Assembly: GCA_016124455.1 (NCBI GenBank)
Contig: WGNQ01000017.1
Span: 41,031-105,030 of the forward strand
DNA length: 64,000 nucleotides
Source of the DNA: Sideroxydans sp.
GTDB lineage: Bacteria > Pseudomonadota > Gammaproteobacteria > Burkholderiales > Gallionellaceae
Reading direction: 5' to 3'
This document shows positions 39,810 through 50,400 of the stretch, one piece after another. The notes beneath the pieces were generated by a model. The model was not told where the DNA came from and made no database searches. It saw only the letters and a list, made by a program, of their open reading frames with translations. How positions within the stretch are numbered: the first letter of the stretch is position 1; every line of letters starts with the position of its first letter. A program made the position numbers and the translations under genes.

Positions 39810-40488
39810 CGAGTGCCTTTTCCAGTGCGGCGGCAGGCATGTAGCCGGGCACCAGCGAGCCATCGGCGAAAATCAGCGTGGGTGTGCCACTGACCCGGTA
39901 TTTCTGCCCCAGTGCCAGCACCTTGGCCGTTTGCGTCTTGCAGTTGGCCGTGGGCGGTACGACATTGCGCAGCAACAGGTCTTCCCAGGCCTGGTTCGGG
40001 TTCTTGCTGCACAGCACGTTGCGCACTTTCTCGTCCGATCCCGGGAATACCGGGTACAGCAGGCGGTAGATGGTGATGTTGTCGACCTGCTGCAGTTCAT
40101 GTTCCAGCTTCTTGCAGAACGCACAGTTGGGGTCGGTGAAAATCGCCAGCTTGCGGCTGCCGTCCCCCTTCACCTTTTTCAGCGCCAGGTTGAGCGGCAG
40201 GCTGTTGAAATCGATGGCAAACACCTTGCGTTCGCGCTCATCGGTCAGGTTGCGCATGCTTTTCAGTTCATAGATGCTGCCGTCGAACAGGTATTGCACC
40301 TTGTCGTCGGTATAGAACAGATGGTCCGGGGTGACCACTTCGTACAGGCCGGGGATGGGCGACGGGCTGACCTGCCGGATTTCGCCCAGTTGCGGATAGT
40401 TCTGCTGCAGGGCCTGCTTGATCTCGGCTTCGCCGGCCCAGGCGGCGGGGGTGGCGAGCAACAGCAATAACAATAGCGATTTGAACAT
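39787..40488 (-). CDS. dsbC: Thiol:disulfide isomerase DsbC/DsbG-type
   Basis: Periplasmic disulfide isomerase of the DsbC family. 233 residues from ATG 40488, with a signal peptide cleaving after about residue 18 (LLLLATPAAWA|GE). An N-terminal dimerisation domain (about 20-85) precedes a thioredoxin fold with active site C122-A-F-C125, cis-proline loop G201-T-P203 and a second cysteine pair C160/C183. The usual DsbC dipeptide is G-Y, so C-A-F-C is a variant. The next gene, tonB, overlaps by 23 bp. Confidence 0.92.
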   Translation of the reverse strand: MFKSLLLLLLLATPAAWAGEAEIKQALQQNYPQLGEIRQVSPSPIPGLYEVVTPDHLFYTDDKVQYLFDGSIYELKSMRNLTDERERKVFAIDFNSLPLNLALKKVKGDGSRKLAIFTDPNCAFCKKLEHELQQVDNITIYRLLYPVFPGSDEKVRNVLCSKNPNQAWEDLLLRNVVPPTANCKTQTAKVLALGQKYRVSGTPTLIFADGSLVPGYMPAAALEKALDGASSGH

Positions 40489-40507
40489 ACGAACTTTCTG
40501 TGACGGG

Positions 40508-41674
40508 TTAATTGAGTGCATGGCGCGCCAGCATTTTCTTGAGCGGCGCGATGCGATTGGTGGCATTTAATCCCAGATTGCGCATGGTGCGCAACAGCGG
40601 GTTGTCGTTGTTGAACAGGTTCTTCAGCGCATCAGTGGTGAGCTGCATCGACAGGATATCTTCGCGCCGCGCACGTTCGTAACGGCGCAGCAGGTGTGCA
40701 TCGCCGCAGTCCTGCTGGGCGCCGCGCTGCAGCAGGATTTGCGCGAGCTGGCGCGCATCACGGAAACCGAGGTTCACGCCCTGTCCGGCCAGCGGGTGCA
40801 CATTGTGGGCGGCATCGCCGATCAGCGCCAGGCGTGGCCGGGTGATATGAGGCAGGTTGAGCAGGCGCAGCGGGAAGGCGGCGGGCGGCGTGACCACTTG
40901 CAGGTCGCCCAGCATCTGGTTCGAGGCCTGCGCTACCTGGGCGCACAGTTCAGCATGTGGCAGTTTTACCAGCTCTGCGGAGCGCTCCGGGCTGACCGAC
41001 CACACCATGGATGCCATCTGCTGCGGCATCGGCAGCAGCGCGAGGATGCCATCCGGCTGGAACCACTGGTAGGCGGTGCCGCGGTGCGGTTTCCCGACGC
41101 TGAAATTGGCCACCACGCCGTGCTGCCGGTAGGGCGCGGGCGTTACGCTGATGCCGGCCTGTGCTCGTACCCAGGAGTCGCGGCCATCGGCGCCGATAAC
41201 GAGGCGGGCCCTGAATTCGCGGCCGTCCTCCAGGTGCAGGCTGGCGGCATCGTTGTGCCAGTCCAGCCTGGCGCATTGGGCGGGCTGCAGCAGGGTCAGG
41301 TTGTCCTGCTGTTGCAGCTCTTGCCACAGTGCGTCCAGCAGCAGGCGATTTTCCAGGATGAATGCGAGTTCCGGCGCGCCGATCTGGTAGGCGGAAAAAT
41401 CCAGTTCTGCTCCGCTGTCGCCGAACACCTGCATTTTTTCCACCGGCTGCACACGGCTCATGTCGAGGTGCTGCCAGACCCCGCTTTGTGCGAGGAACGC
41501 AGCACAGCCGGGACTGATGGCATACATGCGGCTGTCCCAGCTGTCCGCAGGAGCCGGTGCGTCAGCCATGGGCTGGCTTTCCACCAGCGCCACGGACAGG
41601 CCGGAAGGCTTGAGCGCGGCGGCCAGGCTGGCGCCGACCAGTCCGCCGCCGATGATCAGTACATCGAAGGTCAT
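40508..41674 (-). CDS. UbiH/UbiF/VisC/COQ6-family FAD-dependent monooxygenase
   Basis: 388 residues. FAD-binding GxGxxG: VLIIGGGLVGASLAAAL at the N-terminus; the DG motif IGADGRDSWVRA near residue 165; and the second FAD motif ALIGDAAHNVHPLAGQGVNLGFRDA near 300. This family hydroxylates ring carbons in ubiquinone synthesis; which position cannot be read from sequence. ubiA and ubiC are in the window but 10 kb away. Start ATG 41674. dsbC follows 19 bp downstream; dusB is divergent. Confidence 0.9.
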   Translation of the reverse strand: MTFDVLIIGGGLVGASLAAALKPSGLSVALVESQPMADAPAPADSWDSRMYAISPGCAAFLAQSGVWQHLDMSRVQPVEKMQVFGDSGAELDFSAYQIGAPELAFILENRLLLDALWQELQQQDNLTLLQPAQCARLDWHNDAASLHLEDGREFRARLVIGADGRDSWVRAQAGISVTPAPYRQHGVVANFSVGKPHRGTAYQWFQPDGILALLPMPQQMASMVWSVSPERSAELVKLPHAELCAQVAQASNQMLGDLQVVTPPAAFPLRLLNLPHITRPRLALIGDAAHNVHPLAGQGVNLGFRDARQLAQILLQRGAQQDCGDAHLLRRYERARREDILSMQLTTDALKNLFNNDNPLLRTMRNLGLNATNRIAPLKKMLARHALN

Positions 41675-41730
41675 CTGATAAAAAATCCGTTTTTTACCGG
41701 ACGATGATAGCACGCGGCGATTGATTAATT

Positions 41731-41736
41731 TATAAT
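41731..41736 (+). promoter_or_regulatory. Candidate -10 element for dusB-fis
   Basis: Consensus TATAAT 24 bp before the dusB ATG in the 85-bp divergent gap. The sequence 17 bp upstream does not resemble a -35, so strength is uncertain. Confidence 0.4.
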
Positions 41737-41759
41737 CAGCGCCCCTTTTGGAAACTATC

Positions 41760-42773
41760 ATGCGCATCGGTCCCTACCAGCTCAGCAACAACCTGATTGT
41801 CGCCCCCATGGCGGGGGTGACCGACCGTCCTTTCCGCATGCTGTGCCGCAGCATGGGGGCGGGCATGGCGGTGAGCGAGATGGTGGCGTCGAACTCGTTG
41901 CTGTACGGTTCTGAGAAGACCAAGCGCCGTGCCAACCACGACGGCGAGCCGGATCCGATCTCGGTGCAGATCGTCGGTGCCGATCCCGGAATGCTGGCGC
42001 AGGCTGCCAAATACAACGTCGATGCCGGGGCACAGATCATCGATATCAACATGGGCTGTCCAGCCAAGAAAATCTGCAACGTGATGGCGGGCTCCGCGTT
42101 GCTGCAGAACGAGAAGCTTGTGGGGGACATCCTGGAAGCCGTGGTCGGCGCGGTGAAAGTGCCGGTTACGCTGAAATTCCGTACCGGCTGGGACAAGGCC
42201 AACCGCAATGCGGTGCGCATTGCGCAGATCGCCGAAACCAGCGGTATCCAGGCGCTGGCCATTCATGGCCGCACCCGCGCCTGCGCCTATACCGGCCACG
42301 CCGAATACGACACTATCGCCGCAGTGAAGGCCGCAGTGTCCATTCCGGTGATCGCCAACGGCGACATCACTACGCCGGAAAAAGCCAAGTATGTACTCGA
42401 TTACACCGGCGCCGATGCGGTGATGATAGGCCGCGCTGCGCAGGGACGCCCGTGGCTGTTCCGCGAGATCGAGCATTTCCTGAAAACCGGTACCCGCCTG
42501 CCGCCACCCGAGGTGGGCGAGATCCAGCAGGTACTGCAAGGCCATGTGCACGACCTGTACGAATTCTACGGGGAGTTTACCGGCGTGCGTGTGGCGCGTA
42601 AGCATATCTCCTGGTACACCAAGGGGCTGGCCGGTTCGGCGCAGTTCCGTCATGGCATGAACATGCTGGAGAACAGCGCGCAGCAGTTGCTGGCCGTGCG
42701 TGATTTTTTCGATGAGCAGTTGCAGCGCGGCGAACGTCTGCATTATGTAGAAGCAGAAGAACTCGCCGCATAA
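41760..42773 (+). CDS. dusB: tRNA-dihydrouridine synthase B
   Basis: FMN enzyme that reduces uridine in the tRNA D-loop. 337 residues from ATG 41760; an upstream TTG at 41748 is less likely. Signatures: VAPMAGVTDRPFRMLC near residue 17, IDINMGCPAKK with the catalytic cysteine near residue 100, VTLKFRTGWD, IHGRTRACAYTG and IGRAAQGRPWLF. It is followed 41 bp later by fis, the same dusB-fis pairing seen in enteric bacteria. Confidence 0.97.
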   Translation: MRIGPYQLSNNLIVAPMAGVTDRPFRMLCRSMGAGMAVSEMVASNSLLYGSEKTKRRANHDGEPDPISVQIVGADPGMLAQAAKYNVDAGAQIIDINMGCPAKKICNVMAGSALLQNEKLVGDILEAVVGAVKVPVTLKFRTGWDKANRNAVRIAQIAETSGIQALAIHGRTRACAYTGHAEYDTIAAVKAAVSIPVIANGDITTPEKAKYVLDYTGADAVMIGRAAQGRPWLFREIEHFLKTGTRLPPPEVGEIQQVLQGHVHDLYEFYGEFTGVRVARKHISWYTKGLAGSAQFRHGMNMLENSAQQLLAVRDFFDEQLQRGERLHYVEAEELAA

Positions 42774-42814
42774 AAATAATTATTTGCAGTAAAGCAGTTT
42801 CAGGGAAGGCTGGA

Positions 42815-43057
42815 ATGAAAAAGGATGAAAACGAGATTGCGCGCTATGTGCGCAAGGCACTGGACGACTATTTCCGGGATCTTGATGGCGAAGCGCCATC
42901 CTGTGCGGTGTACGACATGGTGATGAACTGCGTGGAAAAACCGCTGATTGAGACCGTGCTGTGCCATACCGGCGGCAACCAGACGCGTGCCGCAGAGTTG
43001 CTGGGGCTGAACCGCAACACGCTGCGCAAGAAAATCCAGGCCTACGGAATCAAATAA
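42815..43057 (+). CDS. fis: Fis-family nucleoid protein
   Basis: 80-residue DNA-bending regulator (E. coli Fis is 98). The C-terminal helix-turn-helix [22 protein letters not shown] is characteristic, preceded by the helical [16 protein letters not shown] region for dimerisation. The shorter N-terminus is usual outside enterics. It lies between dusB and purH, 41 and 20 bp away, likely in one transcript. GGAAGG precedes ATG 42815. Confidence 0.93.
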   Translation: MKKDENEIARYVRKALDDYFRDLDGEAPSCAVYDMVMNCVEKPLIETVLCHTGGNQTRAAELLGLNRNTLRKKIQAYGIK

Positions 43058-43077
43058 CCCAACCAATCGGAATCAAT

Positions 43078-44643
43078 ATGGCAGTCATCAAACAGGCACT
43101 CATCAGTGTTTCGGACAAGGCGGGCGTGCTGGAATTTGCCCAGGGCCTGCAACAGCTTGGCGTGAATATCCTTTCTACCGGCGGTACCGCCAAACTGCTC
43201 GCCGACAACGGCGTGCCCTGCACCGAGGTGGCCGACTACACCGGCTTCCCGGAAATGCTCGACGGGCGCGTGAAGACGCTGCAGCCGAAGGTGCACGCCG
43301 GCATCCTGGCGCGGCGCGACCTGCCGGAGCATGTGGCGACGCTCAAGCAGCACAATATTCCGACCATCGACCTGGTGGTGGTCAACCTGTACCCGTTTGC
43401 GGCGACCGTCGCGAAAGAGGGCTGCACGCTGGAAGATGCCATCGAGAACATCGACATCGGCGGTCCGACCATGGTGCGCGCCGCGGCGAAGAACCATGCG
43501 CATGTCGCCATCGTCACCGACCCGGCCGACTATCCCGATGTGCTGGCCGAGATGCAGACCAACGCGGGGACGGTCAGCGATGCGACGCGCTTCGGTCTGG
43601 CGAAGAAGGCGTTCTCCCACACCGCCGCCTACGACAGCATGATCAGCAACTACCTGACCGCGATCGACAATGACGGCAACAGGAGCGAATACCCGGCGCA
43701 GATCAACTTCAACTTTGCCAAGGTACAGGACATGCGTTACGGCGAGAATCCGCACCAGAGCGCGGCGTTCTACCGCGATCTGAACCGGGTGGCGGGCGGC
43801 ATCGCCGACTACACCCAGCTGCAGGGCAAGGAATTGTCCTACAACAATATCGGCGACGCCGATGCGGCATGGGAGTGCGTGAAGACTTTCGAGCAGCCGG
43901 CCTGCGTCATCGTCAAGCATGCCAACCCCTGCGGCGTGGCGATTGCCGACTCCCCGCTGAATGCCTACAAGCTGGCTTACGCCACCGACACCACTTCCGC
44001 GTTCGGCGGCATCATCGCCTTAAACCGCGAACTGGACGAGGCGACCGCCGCGCAGATCACCGCCAACCAGTTCGTCGAAGTCATCATTGCGCCGAGCGCA
44101 ACCGGGGCTGCCCTCAAAGTTACCGCCGCGAAACAGAATGTGCGCGTGCTGACCGTGCCGCTGTCCAGCGCGCATAACCAGTGGGACGTGAAGCGCGTCA
44201 GCGGCGGCCTGCTGGTGCAGTCGCCGGACGTGCTCAACGTGCAGGCCGCACAACTCAAGGTGGTAACCAGGACGCAGCCGACGCCGGAACAGCTGCAGGA
44301 TCTGCTGTTTGCCTGGCGCGTGGCCAAATACGTGAAGTCCAATGCGATCGTGTTCTGCAAGGGTGGCCAGACGCTGGGTGTGGGCGCAGGCCAGATGAGC
44401 CGCGTCGATTCCACGCGCATTGCCTCGATCAAGGCGCAGAACGCCGGCCTGAGCCTGGCCGGTTCGGTGGTTGCGTCGGATGCGTTCTTCCCGTTCCGCG
44501 ACGGTGTCGACGTGCTGGCCGAAGCCGGTGCGAAGGCGGTGATCCAGCCGGGCGGCTCGATGCGCGACGAGGAAGTGATCGCCGCGGCCGACGAACACGG
44601 GTTGGCGATGGTGCTGACCGGTTACCGCCACTTCAGGCATTGA
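43078..44643 (+). CDS. purH: AICAR transformylase / IMP cyclohydrolase
   Basis: Bifunctional enzyme for the last two steps of IMP synthesis. 521 residues. The N-terminal MGS-like cyclohydrolase domain has [15 protein letters not shown] and [15 protein letters not shown]; the C-terminal AICARFT domain has [15 protein letters not shown], the K-H-A-N-P-C-G motif (catalytic Lys/His near residue 281-287), TDTTSAFGG and FFPFRDGVD. Start ATG 43078. One base separates it from purD. Confidence 0.97.
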   Translation: MAVIKQALISVSDKAGVLEFAQGLQQLGVNILSTGGTAKLLADNGVPCTEVADYTGFPEMLDGRVKTLQPKVHAGILARRDLPEHVATLKQHNIPTIDLVVVNLYPFAATVAKEGCTLEDAIENIDIGGPTMVRAAAKNHAHVAIVTDPADYPDVLAEMQTNAGTVSDATRFGLAKKAFSHTAAYDSMISNYLTAIDNDGNRSEYPAQINFNFAKVQDMRYGENPHQSAAFYRDLNRVAGGIADYTQLQGKELSYNNIGDADAAWECVKTFEQPACVIVKHANPCGVAIADSPLNAYKLAYATDTTSAFGGIIALNRELDEATAAQITANQFVEVIIAPSATGAALKVTAAKQNVRVLTVPLSSAHNQWDVKRVSGGLLVQSPDVLNVQAAQLKVVTRTQPTPEQLQDLLFAWRVAKYVKSNAIVFCKGGQTLGVGAGQMSRVDSTRIASIKAQNAGLSLAGSVVASDAFFPFRDGVDVLAEAGAKAVIQPGGSMRDEEVIAAADEHGLAMVLTGYRHFRH

Positions 44644-44644
44644 T

Positions 44645-45919
44645 ATGAAAATTCTCGTGATAGGCAGTGGCGGCCGCGAACATGCGCTGGCATGGCGTCT
44701 GGCGCAGGGCGCGAAGGTGCAGAAGGTGTATGTCGCGCCGGGCAACGCCGGCACCGCGCTGGAAGAAGGCGCGGAGAATGTCGCCATCGGTGCGATTCCC
44801 GAGCTCATCGATTTCGCCAAGCGCGAGCATATCGAACTGACCGTGGTCGGGCCGGAAGCGCCGCTGGCTGCCGGCGTGGTCGACGCATTCCGCACGGCCG
44901 GCCTGAAAATCTTCGGGCCGACCCAGGCCGCCGCACAGCTCGAGTCATCCAAGGATTTTGCCAAGCGCTTCATGACGCGCCACAACATTCCCACCGCATT
45001 TTTCGAGACCTTCAGCGACATCGCGGCTGCGAAAGCCTATGTCGAAAAACATGGTGCACCGATCGTGATCAAGGCCGACGGGCTGGCTGCGGGCAAGGGG
45101 GTGGTGGTGGCGATGGACAAGGCTGAAGCCTTCGCCGCCATCGACATGATGCTGGCCGACAACAAGCTCGGCGATGCGGGTGCGCGGGTCGTGGTCGAAG
45201 AATTCCTGCCCGGCGAGGAAGCCAGCTTCATCGTGATGGTGGATGGCAAGCATGTGCTGCCGATGGCGACCAGCCAGGATCACAAGCGCCTGCTGGATGG
45301 TGACCAGGGGCCCAACACCGGCGGCATGGGTGCCTATTCGCCGGCGCCCATCGTCACGCCGCAGATGCATGCGCGGGTGCTGCGCGAAGTGATCCAGCCG
45401 GTGGTGCGCGGCATGGAAAGCGAGGGCATCACCTATACTGGTTTTCTGTATGCGGGACTGATGATTGCGCCGGATGGCGGCATCAAGGTGCTCGAATTCA
45501 ACTGCCGCATGGGCGACCCCGAGACGCAGCCGATCATGCTGCGCCTGAAGAGCGATTTCGCCGCCATCCTCGAGCATGCCGTCAACGGCACGCTCGACCA
45601 GGTGGAGGCGGAATGGGACCGGCGCACCGCGCTGGGCGTGGTGCTGGCGGCAGCAAATTATCCCGACACGCCGCGCAAGGGCGATGTGATCACCGGCCTG
45701 CCGAGGAAGCTGGACGATGCGCATGTGTTCCATGCCGGCACGACGCTACAGGACGGTAAGGTGGTGACCAGCGGCGGCCGCGTGCTGTGTGCGGTCGCGC
45801 TCGGCGACATGGTCAAGCTGGCGCAGATGCGCGCCTACGAGATCGCCGACGGCATCCACTTCGACGGCTGCCAGATGCGCCGGGACATCGGCTGGCGCGC
45901 GCTGCAGCACAAGCGTTAA
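44645..45919 (+). CDS. purD: Phosphoribosylamine-glycine ligase
   Basis: ATP-grasp GAR synthetase, second step of purine synthesis. 424 residues. N-domain ILVIGSGGREHALAWRL, PEAPLAAGVVD; ATP-grasp IVIKADGLAAGKGVVVA and the metal-binding EFNCRMGDPETQ; C-domain RRTALGVVLAAANYP. The purH-purD pairing with 1-bp spacing is standard and indicates coupled translation. Confidence 0.97.
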   Translation: MKILVIGSGGREHALAWRLAQGAKVQKVYVAPGNAGTALEEGAENVAIGAIPELIDFAKREHIELTVVGPEAPLAAGVVDAFRTAGLKIFGPTQAAAQLESSKDFAKRFMTRHNIPTAFFETFSDIAAAKAYVEKHGAPIVIKADGLAAGKGVVVAMDKAEAFAAIDMMLADNKLGDAGARVVVEEFLPGEEASFIVMVDGKHVLPMATSQDHKRLLDGDQGPNTGGMGAYSPAPIVTPQMHARVLREVIQPVVRGMESEGITYTGFLYAGLMIAPDGGIKVLEFNCRMGDPETQPIMLRLKSDFAAILEHAVNGTLDQVEAEWDRRTALGVVLAAANYPDTPRKGDVITGLPRKLDDAHVFHAGTTLQDGKVVTSGGRVLCAVALGDMVKLAQMRAYEIADGIHFDGCQMRRDIGWRALQHKR

Positions 45920-46474
45920 TTGCGGCGCCGGATCACATCCCGCCGACTCGCCGCGCATCTCGCGCGCGGCGGCCTGATCGCCTATCCCACCGAGTCCTGC
46001 TATGGCCTGGGCTGCGATCCCGCCAATCGCCCGGCCGTGCTGCGCCTGCTCAGGCTCAAACAGCGCCCGCAACACAAGGGGCTGATCCTCATCGCCGCGC
46101 ACTACCGGCAAGTTGCACATTACCTGCAGCCGCTCTCGCGTGCCGACCAAGCGAAGCTGCAGAACGCAGCCGGGCAGGCGGTTACCTGGCTGATGCCGGC
46201 GCATCATTCCGCGCCACACTGGCTGCGCGGCACACATGCCACGCTGGCGGTGAGGCTGACCGCCCACCCGTTCGCCCGCGCGCTCTGCCGCAGCGCCGGC
46301 AGCGCGCTGGTCTCCACCAGCGCCAACCGCAGCGGGCAACGCCCGGCAAAAACCTATGCCGCATGCCTGCGCCTGTTCGGCAGCAAAGTGTGGGTGCTGC
46401 CGGGACGGGTGGGCAAACGCAAGCAGCCGTCGACGATACGCGCGTGGGCTGATGGTAAAATCATCCGTAAATAA
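45920..46474 (+). CDS. tsaC: L-threonylcarbamoyladenylate synthase (TsaC/YrdC family)
   Basis: Makes threonylcarbamoyl-AMP for the t6A37 modification of ANN-decoding tRNAs. 184 residues, the short TsaC form without the Sua5 C-terminal domain. The binding-site motifs are present: [30 protein letters not shown] (the K-x-R and KG pair), and [12 protein letters not shown]. The predicted start is TTG at 45920, directly after the purD TAA; no ATG precedes the conserved block, so the start is uncertain but the coding region is not. Confidence 0.88.
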   Translation: MRRRITSRRLAAHLARGGLIAYPTESCYGLGCDPANRPAVLRLLRLKQRPQHKGLILIAAHYRQVAHYLQPLSRADQAKLQNAAGQAVTWLMPAHHSAPHWLRGTHATLAVRLTAHPFARALCRSAGSALVSTSANRSGQRPAKTYAACLRLFGSKVWVLPGRVGKRKQPSTIRAWADGKIIRK

Positions 46475-46497
46475 CAACGTATCAACCGGGAGAGAAA

Positions 46498-47412
46498 ATG
46501 GATAGCGCCGCCGTCAAGGAATATTTGCTCGAACTGCAGGAACTCATCGTCGACCGCCTGGAACAGGTGGACGGCAGGAAATTCCTGCGCGACAAGTGGG
46601 AGCGCGCCACCGGCAGCGGCGGCATCGGCAAGGGCGAAGGCATCAGCTGCATCATCGAGGAGGGCAACGTGCTGGAACGCGGCGGCGTGGCATTCTCGCA
46701 CGTACAGGGCGACAAGATGCCGGCATCGGCCACCGCGCACCGTCCCGAGCTCGCCGGTTGCAGCTGGGAGGCGATGGGCGTGTCGCTGGTGATGCATCCG
46801 CGCAATCCCTATGCGCCGACATCGCATGCCAATGTGCGCATGTTCATGGCGCACAAACCCAACGGCGAGAAAGTGTTCTGGTTCGGCGGCGGCATGGACC
46901 TGACGCCCTATTATGGTTTCGACGAAGACGCGAAGCACTTCCACCAGATCTGCAAGAATTCGCTGGCGCCGTTCGATCCGGCACTGCATCTAAAATTCAA
47001 GAAATGGTGCGACGAGTATTTCTTCCTCAAGCACCGCAACGAGCCGCGCGGCATCGGTGGGATTTTCTTCGACGACATGAGTGCGCCGGACTTCGATACG
47101 GCCTTCGCCATCCAGCAGAGCGTGGGCGACCATTACCTGTCCGCCTATGTGCCGCTGCTGGAGAAGCGCAAGGACATGTCTTACGGCGAGCGCGAGCGCG
47201 ATTTCCAGCTGTACCGCCGCGGCCGCTACGTCGAATTCAACCTGGTGATCGACCGTGGCACCATCTTTGGCCTGCAATCCAACGGCCGCACCGAGTCCAT
47301 CCTGCTGTCCATGCCGCCGCTGGTGAAATGGCGTTACGACTGGCACCCGGAGCCGGGCACGCCGGAAGCTGAACTCTACGACAGGTATCTGGTGCCGCAA
47401 GACTGGGTGTAA
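46498..47412 (+). CDS. hemF: Coproporphyrinogen III oxidase, oxygen-dependent
   Basis: Makes protoporphyrinogen IX from coproporphyrinogen III with O2. 304 residues (E. coli 299). Conserved blocks: [73 protein letters not shown] and [28 protein letters not shown]. Presence of the aerobic enzyme implies growth with oxygen. GGGAGAGAA precedes the ATG. Converges with the GGDEF/EAL gene. Confidence 0.97.
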   Translation: MDSAAVKEYLLELQELIVDRLEQVDGRKFLRDKWERATGSGGIGKGEGISCIIEEGNVLERGGVAFSHVQGDKMPASATAHRPELAGCSWEAMGVSLVMHPRNPYAPTSHANVRMFMAHKPNGEKVFWFGGGMDLTPYYGFDEDAKHFHQICKNSLAPFDPALHLKFKKWCDEYFFLKHRNEPRGIGGIFFDDMSAPDFDTAFAIQQSVGDHYLSAYVPLLEKRKDMSYGERERDFQLYRRGRYVEFNLVIDRGTIFGLQSNGRTESILLSMPPLVKWRYDWHPEPGTPEAELYDRYLVPQDWV

Positions 47413-47481
47413 CCCAGCGGGGATTCCGCACGCGCTGTTTCTTGCCGCCGCCGCCGGGCCCGCTCCTGTCGCCAGCTGCCG

Positions 47482-50400
47482 TTATCGCCGGCGGCCTGCT
47501 GTCCGTTCGGCCAGGTACTTCTCGTTCGTCAGCATGGCGTCGAATTCCTCGGCCGGCATGGGCCGGGCGTACAGGTAGCCCTGCAGGTAGTCGCATTCCG
47601 CGGCCGCCAGTATGTCGCGCTGCTCCACGGTTTCCACACCCTCCGCGACGACCTTGAGGCCGAGCTTGTGCGCCATCACGATGATCGCTTCGGACAGCGC
47701 GAGGTCGTTGGGGTCGCTGGCCAGGTCGCGCACGAACGACTGGTCGATCTTGAGGTAGTCGATGTGGAATTTCTTCAGGTAGGACAATGACGAATAGCCG
47801 GTGCCGAAATCGTCGATCGCCACCTGGATACCGGCGTCGCGGAACTGCAGCAGGTTCGCGGCGACATCGGGCCGTTCATCGAGCAGCAGGCCTTCGGTAA
47901 TCTCCACTGCGATGCACGCGGCAGGCAGGCCGATCTCGTGCAGGTGGTCGACCCAGCGCTGGCTGCTGTCCTCGGTAAACTGGGCGGGCGACTTGTTGAT
48001 GCTGATCTGGGTGCAGCTCAGCTGCTGCTCATGCCAGCGGCGCATCCAGCGCGTCGCCTCCTTGAATACCCAGCTACCGATGTCGTTGATCAGGCCGACT
48101 TCTTCGGCCAGCGGGATGAATTGTGCCGGGCTGATCAGGCCGCGCTCCGGATGGAACCAGCGGATCAGCGCTTCGGCCTTGACGATCTGGCCGCTGCCCT
48201 GTTGCACGATGGGCTGGAAATACAGCTGGAACTGGTTGCCGGCCAGCGCCTCGCGCATGTCCTTGATCAGGCGCATGCGGTGCTGGACGGTCTCCTGCAT
48301 CTGGCTGGTGAAATAGCTGAAGCAATTGCGCCCGCGTTTCTTCGCGGCATACATCGCCTGGTCGGCATTCTTGAGCAGCTCCTCGATTTCCGAGGTATCG
48401 GCAGGATAAAGGGTGATGCCGATACTGGCCGAGATGTAGATGTGCTCCTTCTCGATCTGGAACGGCTGCGCCAGGGTTTGCAGGATATCCTGCGCCACGT
48501 GTTCGGCGCGGCTGGTTTCCGCCAGTTCCGGCAGCACCACGGTGAATTCGTCGCCGCTGATGCGCGCCACGGTATCGGAGTCGCGCACCGCACCACGGAT
48601 GCGGCTGGCCACTTCGGCCAGCAACATATCGCCGATGTCGTGGCCGAGCGTATCGTTGACTTCCTTGAACAGGTCCAGGTCGATGAAGAACAGCGCCAGC
48701 GCCAGCTCGGCACGCTGGGATTTCTTGAGCTCCTGTTGCAGGCGGTCGCGGAACAGGCGGCGGTTGGGCAGCTTAGTCAGCGGGTCGTAGTTGGCATGCG
48801 CCCACATCAGCTCATCCGTGCGCTTGCGCTCGATAGCGATGCTGGCCAGGTTGCAGGTGGTCTGGATCATGTCGATGTCGGCATCGCTGGGTCCTCCCGG
48901 TTGCTGCTGGTAGATGGCGAAAGTGCCGAGTATTTCGCCGCTGCTGGAACGGATCGGTTCCGACCAGCAGGCCGCGAGCTCGGCTCGCGCCGCCAGTTCC
49001 CTGAATGGCGCCCAGTAGGGATGGTTCTGGATGTCCTCAACGATGGTGCGCGACCCGGTATAGGCGGCATTGCCGCAGGAGCCGACGCCGGCGCCGATCC
49101 TGGCGCCATGTATGGCCTGGTTGTAGAACGCCGGCAGGCTGGGCGCGGCACCGGTGAGCAGGTGTTCGCCCTGCTGGTCCAGCAACAGGATGGAACAGAG
49201 GATGCCCGGGCGTTCCTGCTCCACGCCGTGCACGATGGTTTCCAGCACCTCGTACAGCGGGGCGCCCTGGGCGAGTTTCTCGAGGGCGATGTTGTGTATC
49301 CGTTCGCGCTGTTCGCCCCGCTTGCGGTCGGAGATGTCGCGGATGACGGCGATGGTTTCGGTCGGGTTGCCGGCCTCGTCGCGCAGCGCGCGCAGGCGGC
49401 TCTCCAGCCACAGGTAGTGGCCGTCGTGATGACGCACATGGATGCGGATGGTGGCGCTCTCGGCGCCGTCCGCGATCTGCCGGTAGGCATTGCGGCTGGT
49501 GTTCAATTCGTCGGGGTGGAGAAACTCCTCGCAGGAGTGTCCGAGCAGTTCTTCCGGAGCATAGCCGAGGATGGTGCGGCAGGCGGCGGAGACATACAGG
49601 TAACGCTTGTCTGCATCGAGCCGTGCAATGATGTCGGAGGCGTTGGTGGCCAGCAATTCGAGTTGCAGCCCGCTCTGCCGCAGTTGCGCGTTGGCTTGCG
49701 ACAGCGCTTCGGTGCGTTCGGCCACGCGGTCTTCCAGTTCGCGTTCGGCCAGCTGCGAGGCCGCCAGTGCGTTGGCCTGTGCCTGTTCCTTTTCGCGGCG
49801 CAATACGTGGATGCGATCCGCCAGCGCGAAGGAGAGCAGCAACATTTCCAGCGCCGAGCCGATCTGGATGCCATACAGCGTCAGCAGGTTGGAGGGCACC
49901 CAGCCCATGTTGCGCGCAGCCATCAGCGAAACGCCCAGCATCAGCAGCGTCCAGGCCAGCAGGAAATAGAAGGCGCCGGGCTGTTTCTGGCGCAGGCAGA
50001 TGATGCCGCTGCTGACGACGACGATCGGGGTGAGGGCGCCGAGCAGCGATACCGAGATGGCGGCCCAGCGATAGGGCAGCGTCAGGCAGACCAGTATGGT
50101 GAACCCGAACAGTACGCCCAGCACCAGCAGGATGCGGTCGTGGCGCGGTGCGCCTTGCCGGGTATGGAGAAAGCCGCGGGTAAAGACGGTGCCGAACAGC
50201 CCGGCCGAAGCGAAACCGATGGGCAGCGCCACATTGCCCCAGGCTGTCCATTCCGGCCAGACGAACTGGTTGCCGAGGCCGCTCAGCGCAAGCAGTGCCA
50301 CGGCCAGGCTGCCTACGAAGCAGACGTAGATCAGGTAGTTGCGGTCGCGCAGCGAGAAATACAGCAGCAGGTTGTACAGCAGCAGCGCCAGCAGCATGCC

